Positions 53,658 through 62,866 of a stretch of DNA of 64,000 nucleotides are shown here, in pieces. Below the pieces are notes generated by a model. The model was not told where the DNA came from. It ran no database searches and saw nothing but the letters and a program-made list of their open reading frames with translations. Origin of the DNA: Alloprevotella sp. (GTDB lineage Bacteria > Bacteroidota > Bacteroidia > Bacteroidales > Bacteroidaceae); the NCBI GenBank assembly GCA_017478625.1, contig JAFVDF010000009.1, positions 1 to 64,000 on the forward strand, given 5' to 3'. Positions within the stretch are counted from its first letter, which is position 1, and each line of letters opens with the position of its first letter. The position numbers were made by a program, and so were the translations under genes.

Positions 53658-54701
53658 ATGGATAACCGCGAGAAACGCAAAGTGCTCATTATATATACAG
53701 GTGGCACAATTGGCATGGTAGAAAACCCCAATACGGGTGCTTTGGAAAACTTTGGACTACATCGCTTTTTAGAGATGGTACCAGAGCTTGGGCGTATGGA
53801 CTACCACATCAGCCTCGAGGCCTTTGACCCTCCAATAGACTCCAGCGACATGGAGCCTATACGTTGGAAAGAAATTGCCGAAATGATTGTGCGCAACTAT
53901 GAGACATACGATGGTTTCGTAATACTGCATGGCACTGACACAATGGCTTATACAGCCAGCGCACTCAGTTTTATGCTCGAAAATATTGCAAAGCCTGTCA
54001 TCATTACGGGCTCACAACTCCCGATAGGCCAATTACGCACCGACGGTAAGGAAAATCTGCTTACCAGCGTAGAGATTGCCGCAGCCTGCGACGCGTCAGG
54101 TAGGCCGATAGTTCCAGAAGTATGTATCTACTTTGATTCTCGACTTATGAGGGGCAACCGGACCACAAAGATAAACACTGACGAGTTTAACGCTTTTCAA
54201 TCCTACAACTACCCCCCGCTGGCCACTGCTGGCATAGACATACGCTTCAACGCCCGTCTCATACGCCCAATTCCGACAGATAAGCCCCTCCGTCCTCACC
54301 TCGAACTGGACGACCGCGTAATGGTCTTATCCCTTTTCCCGGGCATACGGCAAGATTTCGTAGAAGCCGCACTTTCCGCCAAAGAGTTGCGCGCCGTTGT
54401 CATAAAGACATTTGGGGCTGGAAATGCGCCACAGAAGCCCTGGCTATTGGAATCGTTTCTCAAGTTACGTGCGCGCGGTATATTAGTGGTTAATATCACT
54501 CAATGCTCCGAAGGCTCTGTGGAGATGCACCGCTACGAAACCGGACTGCAATTATTGAATGCGGGCGTAGAAAACGGCCATGACTCGACCATAGAGACCT
54601 GTGTCACAAAATTAATGGTCCTTTTAGGTGAACACAGAGACACTGAACAAATCCGCGCCTTGCTTCATCAGTCAATAGCAGGAGAAATCACTGTCCCATA
54701 A
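53658..54701 (+). CDS. ansA: Type I asparaginase
   Basis: A 347-residue cytoplasmic L-asparaginase. First catalytic threonine in IIYTGGTIGMVENPNTGAL, second in GFVILHGTDTMAYTASALSF, and the VIITGSQLPIGQLRTDGKEN stretch between. It hydrolyses asparagine to aspartate and ammonia. The two transport genes follow with a three-base gap. Confidence 0.94.
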   Translation: MDNREKRKVLIIYTGGTIGMVENPNTGALENFGLHRFLEMVPELGRMDYHISLEAFDPPIDSSDMEPIRWKEIAEMIVRNYETYDGFVILHGTDTMAYTASALSFMLENIAKPVIITGSQLPIGQLRTDGKENLLTSVEIAAACDASGRPIVPEVCIYFDSRLMRGNRTTKINTDEFNAFQSYNYPPLATAGIDIRFNARLIRPIPTDKPLRPHLELDDRVMVLSLFPGIRQDFVEAALSAKELRAVVIKTFGAGNAPQKPWLLESFLKLRARGILVVNITQCSEGSVEMHRYETGLQLLNAGVENGHDSTIETCVTKLMVLLGEHRDTEQIRALLHQSIAGEITVP

Positions 54702-54704
54702 TCT

Positions 54705-55832
54705 ATGCGACTGGCCCGAATACTCTGTCTTCTCATCGTCCTATGCAACCCGCTGTTCTATGGTTGCAAAAACGCACAAAAAAGCGCGGTTTCATCGGCG
54801 GATACGGACTCGTTGCACTATGCCACGCTACTGCAAATTGAGAGGCATGAGAACTATACCGTCTGCCGTATTGCCGATGCTTGGCATAAAGGCCAGACGC
54901 TCCATTCCTATATCCTTCTGCCCGATTCTGCCACGTTGCCGGCAAATGCTCCAGATGGCACCGTCGTTCACGTACCGTTACGCCGAGCCGTAGCAGGTTC
55001 CAGCGTGCACGCCGCCTTATTGTACGAATTAGGCGTACAGGCCCAGTTGCTTGGAGTGTGCGACGCAGATTTTACCGTACGTAAGGATTTGCGACAAGCC
55101 CTGCAGGATGGAAGCCTACAAGATATGGGTCCAAGTATGCAACCTAATACAGAATTACTTTTGCAAAAGAACGTCGATGCACTCCTCATATCGCCCTATA
55201 AAAATGCACAATACGGTCCCATTGCACATTGTGGTATTCCGCTCATAGAATGTGCCGACTACATGGAAGCAACCGCCTTGGGTCGCGCGGAATGGATTAA
55301 ATTTTACGGACTATTATTCGGTTGTGCGCAACGGGCTGACTCTCTTTTTTCTGAAATAGAACGCGACTACAAAGACTTATGCAAACTGGCTAAAGAAGGC
55401 ACCCATCGGCCGACGGTACTGGTGGATTGTCAGATTGGAGGCACGTGGTATGTGCCCGGAGGGAAAAGCACGATAGGAACCCTATTGGCCGATGCCGGCG
55501 GACAATACATTTTTGCCGACAACACCGATTGTGGAAGCCTGCCCTATAATTTTGAAAAAGTCTTTGCCCGTGGGGCTGACGCAGAAGTCTGGATTATCCG
55601 CTACGGAAGTGCTTCTAATCTTACCCGACAACAGTTGGCCCAAGATTTTAGCCCAAACAAGGCACTGAAAGCTTGGAAAACTGGAAACATCTACTTATGC
55701 AATGTGTCAAAAACGCCATACTATGAAGACACGCCATTCTTCCCCAACAGACAACTAAGGGACTTCGTACAACTATTCCACCCCGAACTTTTTCCCAAGA
55801 CCGATTTACGCTTCTATGAAAAGATGGAATAG
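54705..55832 (+). CDS. ABC transporter substrate-binding lipoprotein (BtuF/FepB type)
   Basis: A 375-residue lipoprotein with signal MRLARILCLLIVLCNPLFYG and lipobox cysteine at 21. The TroA/BtuF fold is recognised by VVHVPLRRAVAGSSVHAALL, VDALLISPYKNAQYGPIAHC, YGLLFGCAQRADSLFSEIER and FFPNRQLRDFVQLFHPELF. It should bind a siderophore, haem or cobalamin in the periplasm. It overlaps the permease by 17 bases. Confidence 0.9.
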   Translation: MRLARILCLLIVLCNPLFYGCKNAQKSAVSSADTDSLHYATLLQIERHENYTVCRIADAWHKGQTLHSYILLPDSATLPANAPDGTVVHVPLRRAVAGSSVHAALLYELGVQAQLLGVCDADFTVRKDLRQALQDGSLQDMGPSMQPNTELLLQKNVDALLISPYKNAQYGPIAHCGIPLIECADYMEATALGRAEWIKFYGLLFGCAQRADSLFSEIERDYKDLCKLAKEGTHRPTVLVDCQIGGTWYVPGGKSTIGTLLADAGGQYIFADNTDCGSLPYNFEKVFARGADAEVWIIRYGSASNLTRQQLAQDFSPNKALKAWKTGNIYLCNVSKTPYYEDTPFFPNRQLRDFVQLFHPELFPKTDLRFYEKME

Positions 55833-56832
55833 ACATTCACTCCTGTGGCCCTGTGTGGTTTGCTTATTGCTGGTCGTGCTCAATCTACTATGGGGAAGCA
55901 CAACCATATCGTTCACAGAAATTTGGCAAACCATAACACAATCCTCAGCCGGCCACGAAACGACCCGAACCATCTTGCTGGAACTGCGCTTACCCACAAT
56001 CCTGACAGCCATTTTGGCCGGAAGTGCACTAGCCGTCTGTGGACTACTGATGCAGACTATTTTCAACAATCCCTTAGCCGATCCATCCATACTAGGCGTA
56101 AGCGCTGGCGCAAGCCTCGGCGTGGCAATCGTGGTCCTATTGATCGGAGGAACTTTTATATCGAGTACATTTGTTCTCTCCGGCCATATACTGACAACCC
56201 TATCCGCTTGGGTCGGAGCAGGTTGCGTTATCGCTATACTATTATTGTGCCATGCTGTATTCCATAGTGCAACCTCGGTTTTAATAAGTGGTGTACTCAT
56301 CGGCTTTATGGTTTCCGCCCTTACCTCCCTGTTGAGCTTCTTTGCCACGGTGCAAGGGCTACACAGCTTTATCGCGTGGACGTTGGGAAGCTTTCAAAAC
56401 GTCACATGGGGCAGCATGAGTTTTTTTGCGGGCATATTGTTGCTGTCTTTTATAGGCATCTCTGTGTTGGCCAAACCCTTGAATGCACTACTTCTCGGTG
56501 AAGCTTATGCACAGAACGCAGGCTTTTCGGTAAAACGCATAAGAATGTGGATCCTGACTATAAGCGGACTACTCACTGCCACAGTGACCGTATATTGTGG
56601 GCCTATTGCGTTCATAGGTCTCTTTGTACCCCACGCAGTTCGCTTTATGCTACGTTCCAGCAACCACCGCCTTTTGCTCCCTGCCACCCTCCTGTGGGGC
56701 GCCAACACCGCACTATTCTGCCATTGGATAGCCATTTTGCCTGAAAACATAGGAGTTTTGCCTATCAACAGTATTACACCTATACTTGGTGTACCTATGG
56801 CACTCTATCTGATGATGCGTTCGTCGCGTTAA
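55816..56832 (+). CDS. FecCD-type iron/cobalamin ABC permease
   Basis: A 338-residue inner-membrane permease with about ten helices. ELRLPTILTAILAGSALAVC, NPLADPSILGVSAGASLGVA and VYCGPIAFIGLFVPHAVRFM are the family hallmarks. The usual ATPase gene does not follow; the next gene is an unrelated AAA protein, so the ATPase is encoded elsewhere or was lost. Confidence 0.93.
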   Translation: MKRWNRHSLLWPCVVCLLLVVLNLLWGSTTISFTEIWQTITQSSAGHETTRTILLELRLPTILTAILAGSALAVCGLLMQTIFNNPLADPSILGVSAGASLGVAIVVLLIGGTFISSTFVLSGHILTTLSAWVGAGCVIAILLLCHAVFHSATSVLISGVLIGFMVSALTSLLSFFATVQGLHSFIAWTLGSFQNVTWGSMSFFAGILLLSFIGISVLAKPLNALLLGEAYAQNAGFSVKRIRMWILTISGLLTATVTVYCGPIAFIGLFVPHAVRFMLRSSNHRLLLPATLLWGANTALFCHWIAILPENIGVLPINSITPILGVPMALYLMMRSSR

Positions 56833-56850
56833 ACCCTCTTTTTTGTCTAT

Positions 56851-56905
56851 TCCATTATGGCATATTTATATAAATATGTCCCATAGTTTTATCGCATAAT
56901 GGAAT
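56851..56905. repeat. Nested palindromes with CATTATG/CATAATG ends
   Basis: TTCCATTATG (56851) pairs with CATAATGGAA (56895), enclosing a perfect 18 bp palindrome CATATTTATATAAATATG (56861-56878). It lies between the permease and the AAA gene and may end the permease transcript. Confidence 0.7.
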
Positions 56906-57022
56906 TTTTTGTATAATTTTGCTAATTAAACCAAATATGGCTCAATTTGACCTATGGCATAAGCCAGTCAGACTCCACCATCAAGTAGCACAGAAATCAC
57001 ATAGTTTTAACAATTTTCTACT

Positions 57023-58213
57023 ATGATTGAAACATTCCTTAAAACCCATCGTTACTTGGTAGAACACTTGCGTCCTACCGTTCGCCGTTCCTTGATGGAT
57101 TCAATAGACTGGAGTTATCGTATGATAGCCATCCGTGGTCCGCGCGGAGTAGGGCGTACTTCCTTTCTATTACACTATGCCAAAGAAAAGTTCGACCCTC
57201 AGTTGAACCAATGTTTGTATATCAATTCTAACAATTTCTATTTCCACGGACGAAGCCTAGACGAATTTGTCAGAGAGTTTGTCAACGTGGGCGGACAGGT
57301 ACTCATCATTGACCAGGCGTTCAAATTGCCCGATTGGCAGAACCAACTGGTCGGCGTGTACCACAAATATCCGTTCCTCCGTATTGTATTTTCCACTACA
57401 AGCGTCGATGGAGACGGCAACGAGCGCCTGCACGAACTTGACCGTATTGCACACACTTATGTGCTCCACGGATTCTCTTTCCGCGAGTACATAAACCAAC
57501 AGACGGGTGTAGAATTGGGTACTTACACGCTCAACGAAATTCTTACGGACTCGGAACGAATCCTTAAGACTATCCTCCCAAAGGTAAGGCCTAGCGAACA
57601 TTTCCAAAACTACCTCCATCATGGATATTACCCCTTCTATCTGGAAAATCATAACTTTACAGAGGCCCTATTGAAGGCTATGAACAATATGATTGAGGTA
57701 GATGTGCTCCTACGCAAGCAGATAGAACTTAATTATCTCTCCAAAATCAAAAAATTACTCTATCTGTTGGCCGCACAAGGTGAAGATAATGCTCCAAACA
57801 TCAGTGAGCTGGCCAAGGAACTCGGTACCAGCCGCGCGACGATTATGAATTATTTGAAATATCTCGAAGAAGCGCGCTTGATCAATATGGTCTATCGAGA
57901 GGGAGGAGAGTTCCCCAAAAAACCTGCCGCTGTTTTCCTCCATGACACGAACTATGTGTACGGCATTCAGACACCAGATATTACCGAACAACTGGTTATG
58001 GAAACTTTCCTGGTCAATGTAATGTGGCGGCACCATACTATCAACCAGACACGTCGCAATGGACTCTATCTGATAGATAATCGCATCAAGATATGCGTCT
58101 GTGATAAGAATAAGCGTATTAAGGTGGATCCAGAGCTCTACTATGCCAAATACAACACGGAAATAGGACGTGATAAGGAAATTCCTATTTGGCTGTTTGG
58201 TTTCCTATACTAA
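57023..58213 (+). CDS. AAA ATPase of the AAA_14/DUF4143 type with altered P-loop
   Basis: A 396-residue protein. The N-terminal ATPase domain has GPRGVGRTSFLLHYAKEKF where the family has G-x4-GKT, so the nucleotide-binding lysine is arginine; the Walker B region is VLIIDQAFKLPDWQNQL (DQ rather than DE). FSFREYINQQTGVELGTY and a winged-helix region NISELAKELGTSRATIMNYL followed by the DUF4143 nuclease-like C-terminus complete it. Members are very common in Bacteroidales, often several per genome, with no settled function. ATP use here is doubtful. Confidence 0.88.
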   Translation: MIETFLKTHRYLVEHLRPTVRRSLMDSIDWSYRMIAIRGPRGVGRTSFLLHYAKEKFDPQLNQCLYINSNNFYFHGRSLDEFVREFVNVGGQVLIIDQAFKLPDWQNQLVGVYHKYPFLRIVFSTTSVDGDGNERLHELDRIAHTYVLHGFSFREYINQQTGVELGTYTLNEILTDSERILKTILPKVRPSEHFQNYLHHGYYPFYLENHNFTEALLKAMNNMIEVDVLLRKQIELNYLSKIKKLLYLLAAQGEDNAPNISELAKELGTSRATIMNYLKYLEEARLINMVYREGGEFPKKPAAVFLHDTNYVYGIQTPDITEQLVMETFLVNVMWRHHTINQTRRNGLYLIDNRIKICVCDKNKRIKVDPELYYAKYNTEIGRDKEIPIWLFGFLY

Positions 58214-58267
58214 GAAAGAAATTAGAACAACATAACAATCCATTAAACCTTTCTATCAACCACTACT

Positions 58268-61200
58268 ATGGCAAAAGAAAAGAAATTTATTACTTGCGAT
58301 GGTAATCAGGCCGCCGCACATGTAGCATACATGTTTTCCGAAGTGGCAGCCATCTATCCCATCACGCCATCAAGCCCGATGGCCGAGCACGTAGATGAAT
58401 GGGCTGCACAAGGCCGAAAGAACCTTTTTGGCGACACAGTATCCGTCCAGGAGATGCAATCGGAAGGCGGAGCTGCAGGTGCTTTACATGGTTCATTGCA
58501 GGCTGGCGCGCTGACGACGACATTTACAGCATCGCAAGGTTTGCTATTGATGATTCCCAATATGTATAAGATTGCAGGCGAATTATTGCCGTGCGTCTTT
58601 CATGTTAGTGCTCGTACTTTGGCCACACATTCTTTGTGTATTTTTGGAGACCACAGCGATGTGATGGCATGTCGCCAGACTGGATTTGCCATGTTATGCG
58701 AAGGCAGTGTCCAAGAGGTTATGGACCTCAGCGCAGTAGCTCATCTTTCAACTATAGAGAGCCGTGTGCCATTTATAAACTTCTTTGACGGATTCAGAAC
58801 GTCCCACGAATATCAAAAGATAGAGGAAATTGATCAAGAAAGCCTCCGTCCACTCGTAAACCAGCAGGCTTTGGCAGATTTCAGAGCTCGAGCACTTACT
58901 CCAGAGCACCCTGTTGCTCGCGGAATGGCTGAAAATCCTGAAACATTCTTTGCACACCGCGAAGCTTGTAACCCGTACTACAACGCAGTACCTGGCATCG
59001 TTGAAAAGTATATGGAAGAGGTCTCCAAGATTACAGGGCGGGAGTACAAACTATTTAGCTATTATGGTGCAACGGATGCAACCGATGTTATAATATGTAT
59101 GGGTAGCGTTACCGAGGCCGCACGCGAAGCTATAGACCACCTACAGGCACAGGGCCGTAAAGTAGGTATGGTCAGCGTCCACCTGTATCGTCCTTTCTCA
59201 CCCAAACATCTGCTTGCAGCCATTCCACAGACCTGCAAACGTATTGCCGTACTTGATCGCACAAAGGAACCTGGAGCAGAGGGCGAGCCCTTGTATCTTG
59301 ACGTAAAGGAAGCTTTCTACAACGTAGAGAATCGTCCTCTCATCGTAGGCGGACGCTATGGTTTGGGCTCGGCAGACACCACTCCAACTATGATAATTTC
59401 CGTTTACGATAACCTGGCACTTCCTGAGCCTAAGAATCATTTCAGTCTCGGTATCGTAGATGACGTTACCTTTGAATCATTACCTCTCGAAAAGGAGCAA
59501 GCACTCGGTGGAGCCGGCATTTTTGAAGCTAAGTTCTATGGCCTCGGCGCAGACGGTACTGTTGGAGCCAACAAAAATAGTGTAAAAATAATTGGTGATA
59601 ATACAGACAAATACTGTCAGGCTTATTTCTCATACGACTCTAAGAAAAGTGGAGGATTTACTTGTTCTCACCTCCGATTTGGTGATACTCCCATCCGTTC
59701 CACTTATCAGATTAAGACGCCCAACTTTGTAGCATGCCATGTGCAAGCATATCTACGTATGTACAATGTACTTGAAGGCTTGCGCGACGGAGGCACCTTC
59801 CTGCTTAATACGATCCACTCAGGGCAGGAACTGGTAGATTTCTTACCGAATAATGCTAAACGCTACTTTGCCGAACATAACATTACCGTATATTATATTA
59901 ATGCCACTAAGATTGCTCAAGAAATTGGACTCGGTAATCGTACGAACACCATTCTGCAGAGCGCATTCTTCCGCATTACTGAAGTAATTCCGGTTGATCT
60001 TGCTATTGAGCAGATGAAGAAATTTATCGTCAAGAGTTACGGTAGAAAAGGTCAGGATGTAGTAGATAAAAACTATCAAGCAGTAGACCGTGGAGGTGAA
60101 TATCAGCTATTGTCTGTTGATCCGACATGGGCAAATCTTCCAGCCGACGAAGTTGTCGTTCGCGATGAGCCTGCTTTCGTTAGCGAACTAGTACGCCCCA
60201 TAAATGCACAACAAGGCGACAAGCTCCCCGTAAGTGCATTTGAAGTCAGCGTAGACGGTACTTGGCAACAAGGTACGGCTGCTTACGAAAAGCGCGGTGT
60301 AGCCCCATTCGTTCCTGTATGGAAATCTGAAAACTGCATTCAGTGTAACAAGTGCGCCTTTGTCTGCCCACACGCCGCTATTCGTCCTTTCGTCTTGAAC
60401 GACGAAGAAATCGGCGGATTCAAGGGTACTACGCTTGAAATGAAAGCACCTGCAGCTATGAAGGGTATGCACTTCGTTCAGCAAGTGGATGTTCTCGACT
60501 GTCTTGGCTGTGGTAACTGCGTAGATGTTTGTCCTGGAATGCGTGGCAACAAGGCCCTCGAAATGGTTGCCTTAGACAGTCAGCTGACAGAAGCAAACAA
60601 TTGGGAATATTGCACTAAGAATGTCAGCTCGAAACAAGACCTTGTTGACATAAAACTCAATCCAAAAAATTCACAGTTCGCTACTCCGCTCTTTGAGTTC
60701 AGTGGCGCGTGCTCGGGTTGCGGTGAAACTCCTTATGTCAAACTTGTAAGCCAGCTATTCGGTAATCGGCAGATGATAGCCAACGCCACTGGTTGCTCGT
60801 CCATATATTCCGGTTCCATTCCTTCTACACCCTACACGACGAATGCTCAGGGTCAGGGACCTGCTTGGGCCAACTCCTTGTTTGAAGACTTCTGCGAATT
60901 TGGTATGGGTATGGTACTCGCCAACAAGAAGATGCGCGCACGCATTGAAAACCTACTGAAAGAAGCCATCAACGGCCCCGAATGTACTGAAGACTTTAAG
61001 GAGGCAGCCGAAGAGTGGTTCGCAGGAAAAGATGATGCAGACCTGTCGGCCACTGCTGCCCAGAAATTGACTCCGCTGATAGAGGCATGCGCAGCTAAAG
61101 GCTGTCCCACTTGCGCACAACTTAAGGAACTGACCCACTTCCTTACTAAACGTAGCCAGTGGATTATAGGTGGTGACGGCGCAAGTTATGACATTGGCTA

Positions 61201-61819
61201 TGGAGGCTTAGACCATGTGCTTGCAAGTGGAGAGGATGTAAACATTCTCGTATTGGATACAGAAGTTTACTCTAATACCGGTGGACAAGCATCAAAGGCT
61301 ACGCCGATTGCAGCCATTGCCCAGTTTGCAGCAGCCGGAAAACGCGTTGCGAAAAAGGATCTTGGACTCATGCAAACGACCTACGGATATATTTACGTAG
61401 CGCAAGTAGCAATGGGTGCTGACCAAGCTCAGTGTCTCAAGGCTATACGCGAAGCTGAGGCCTACAAAGGACCATCTCTGATTATCGCGTATGCTCCTTG
61501 TATTAACCACGGACTCAAAATCAAGGGCGGAATGGGCCGTAGTCAGGCTGAAGAAGGCCGCGCAGTAGAGTGTGGTTACTGGCACCTATGGCGTTATAAT
61601 CCCGACCTAGAGAAAGAAGGCAAGAATCCATTTACGCTCGATTCGAAAGAGCCACAATGGGATAAATTCCAAGATTATCTTGATGGAGAAGTCCGTTTCC
61701 TCTCTTTGAAAAAGGCTCTCCCCGAACAAGCAGAAGAACTTTATTCTGCTACGAAAGCAGCTGCACAGCGTCGCTATGCTGCTTACGTTCGGAAGACCAA
61801 AGAAGACTGGAGTTTGTAA
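58268..61819 (+). CDS. nifJ: Pyruvate:ferredoxin (flavodoxin) oxidoreductase
   Basis: An 1183-residue single-chain PFOR that oxidises pyruvate to acetyl-CoA, CO2 and reduced ferredoxin, the central anaerobic step. In order: the pyruvate-binding domain (VAAIYPITPSSPMAEHVDEW), the gamma domain (GADGTVGANKNSVKIIGDNT), two 4Fe-4S clusters (CIQCNKCAFVCPHA and CLGCGNCVDVCPG), the proximal cluster start CSGCGETPYV, and the TPP site (GDGASYDIGYGGLDHVL, VYSNTGGQASKATP). Full length and strongly expressed by codon use. It marks the organism as anaerobic. Confidence 0.97.
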   Translation: MAKEKKFITCDGNQAAAHVAYMFSEVAAIYPITPSSPMAEHVDEWAAQGRKNLFGDTVSVQEMQSEGGAAGALHGSLQAGALTTTFTASQGLLLMIPNMYKIAGELLPCVFHVSARTLATHSLCIFGDHSDVMACRQTGFAMLCEGSVQEVMDLSAVAHLSTIESRVPFINFFDGFRTSHEYQKIEEIDQESLRPLVNQQALADFRARALTPEHPVARGMAENPETFFAHREACNPYYNAVPGIVEKYMEEVSKITGREYKLFSYYGATDATDVIICMGSVTEAAREAIDHLQAQGRKVGMVSVHLYRPFSPKHLLAAIPQTCKRIAVLDRTKEPGAEGEPLYLDVKEAFYNVENRPLIVGGRYGLGSADTTPTMIISVYDNLALPEPKNHFSLGIVDDVTFESLPLEKEQALGGAGIFEAKFYGLGADGTVGANKNSVKIIGDNTDKYCQAYFSYDSKKSGGFTCSHLRFGDTPIRSTYQIKTPNFVACHVQAYLRMYNVLEGLRDGGTFLLNTIHSGQELVDFLPNNAKRYFAEHNITVYYINATKIAQEIGLGNRTNTILQSAFFRITEVIPVDLAIEQMKKFIVKSYGRKGQDVVDKNYQAVDRGGEYQLLSVDPTWANLPADEVVVRDEPAFVSELVRPINAQQGDKLPVSAFEVSVDGTWQQGTAAYEKRGVAPFVPVWKSENCIQCNKCAFVCPHAAIRPFVLNDEEIGGFKGTTLEMKAPAAMKGMHFVQQVDVLDCLGCGNCVDVCPGMRGNKALEMVALDSQLTEANNWEYCTKNVSSKQDLVDIKLNPKNSQFATPLFEFSGACSGCGETPYVKLVSQLFGNRQMIANATGCSSIYSGSIPSTPYTTNAQGQGPAWANSLFEDFCEFGMGMVLANKKMRARIENLLKEAINGPECTEDFKEAAEEWFAGKDDADLSATAAQKLTPLIEACAAKGCPTCAQLKELTHFLTKRSQWIIGGDGASYDIGYGGLDHVLASGEDVNILVLDTEVYSNTGGQASKATPIAAIAQFAAAGKRVAKKDLGLMQTTYGYIYVAQVAMGADQAQCLKAIREAEAYKGPSLIIAYAPCINHGLKIKGGMGRSQAEEGRAVECGYWHLWRYNPDLEKEGKNPFTLDSKEPQWDKFQDYLDGEVRFLSLKKALPEQAEELYSATKAAAQRRYAAYVRKTKEDWSL

Positions 61820-61851
61820 GCACCCGTAAGGCAATAGCCTTATACGATATG

Positions 61852-61883
61852 AATAGCACAGCGTCGGATGGCGCTGTGCTATT
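61852..61883. terminator. Terminator between nifJ and tcdA
   Basis: AATAGCACAGCG and CGCTGTGCTATT arms around eight bases, followed by ATTTTAT. A smaller GTAAGGC/GCCTTAT hairpin lies just before it. Confidence 0.8.
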
Positions 61884-61949
61884 ATTTTATCCAGGGATAA
61901 TACAGTCTGATTTAATTACATCTATAGATTACTCACAGACGCGAGAGGG

Positions 61950-62840
61950 TCAGCCGTTGGCCGAAGCCAGTTTTCTCTGCCGAACCCGCTCCTTGTAAGC
62001 CTCTATCGCAGCCTTTGCTTTGGTCGCAGCCATCTGTGCAGCCTCGCTATCTTCGGCCTCTTCTGGCGAAAGGCGATAAGTCTCTGCCCGACGCACTAAA
62101 TCCTTGACAACTTCTCCGCCTGCAATCAAGCCCGCGGTCGCCGGAACAAAAGCATTACTCGCAGGGATAGTCCGACGGTCTGTGCATTTCCTCATGTCCT
62201 TGTCCGGACAGATGCAATGGAAGCGACATGAAATTTCCGGCTGATCTATGGGTTCCAGTGGCTCCTCTTCGCTCCAGACACATTTCAGTTTTGGAATACG
62301 AAGGGTACGAAGTTTCCGCCGTATAACCTTAGCCAGTGGGTCCATGCGGGTCTGGGAAATATCGCTTATTCGAAAAGCTGTCGGGTCCATTTTATTGGCT
62401 GCTCCCATACAAGAAATGATGGGTACGCCTAGTTCATGGCAACGACGGATTAGGTCTATCTTGGCTGTTACCGTATCAATGCAGTCCACTACATAGTCAA
62501 ACAGACTCAGGTCAATCGTATCGGCATTTTCCGGCAGGTAGAACTGCTGATATTTCGTAACGGCACAGCGCGGATTGATATCGCGGATGCGCTGTTCTAC
62601 CACGTCAACCTTATATTGCCCCACCGTACTGAGCGTGGCTATAATCTGACGGTTCACATTTGTAAGGCAAATACGGTCGTCGTCTATGACATCAATGGCT
62701 CCCACGCCCGAACGCGCCAACACCTCTACTACATATCCACCGACACCGCCCACGCCAAAAACGGCCACGCGACTTCCGGCCAGCGTATCTATTGCGGGCT
62801 TTCCGAGCAGTAATTGTGTACGGCTAAACTGGTTCTGCAT
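61950..62840 (-). CDS. tcdA: tRNA threonylcarbamoyladenosine dehydratase (ThiF/HesA-like)
   Basis: A 296-residue E1-like enzyme. The ATP site is VAVFGVGGVGGYVVEVLARS and ICLTNVNRQI; CIDTVTAKIDLIRRCHELG and SCMGAANKMDPTAFRISDIS are characteristic of TcdA/CsdL, which cyclises t6A37 in tRNA. The cysteines near CRFHCICPDKDMRKC may bind zinc. It lies 26 bases after hflX on the same strand. Confidence 0.9.
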   Translation of the reverse strand: MQNQFSRTQLLLGKPAIDTLAGSRVAVFGVGGVGGYVVEVLARSGVGAIDVIDDDRICLTNVNRQIIATLSTVGQYKVDVVEQRIRDINPRCAVTKYQQFYLPENADTIDLSLFDYVVDCIDTVTAKIDLIRRCHELGVPIISCMGAANKMDPTAFRISDISQTRMDPLAKVIRRKLRTLRIPKLKCVWSEEEPLEPIDQPEISCRFHCICPDKDMRKCTDRRTIPASNAFVPATAGLIAGGEVVKDLVRRAETYRLSPEEAEDSEAAQMAATKAKAAIEAYKERVRQRKLASANG

Positions 62841-62866
62841 AATATATTTATCAAGGAGTAAGCAAT

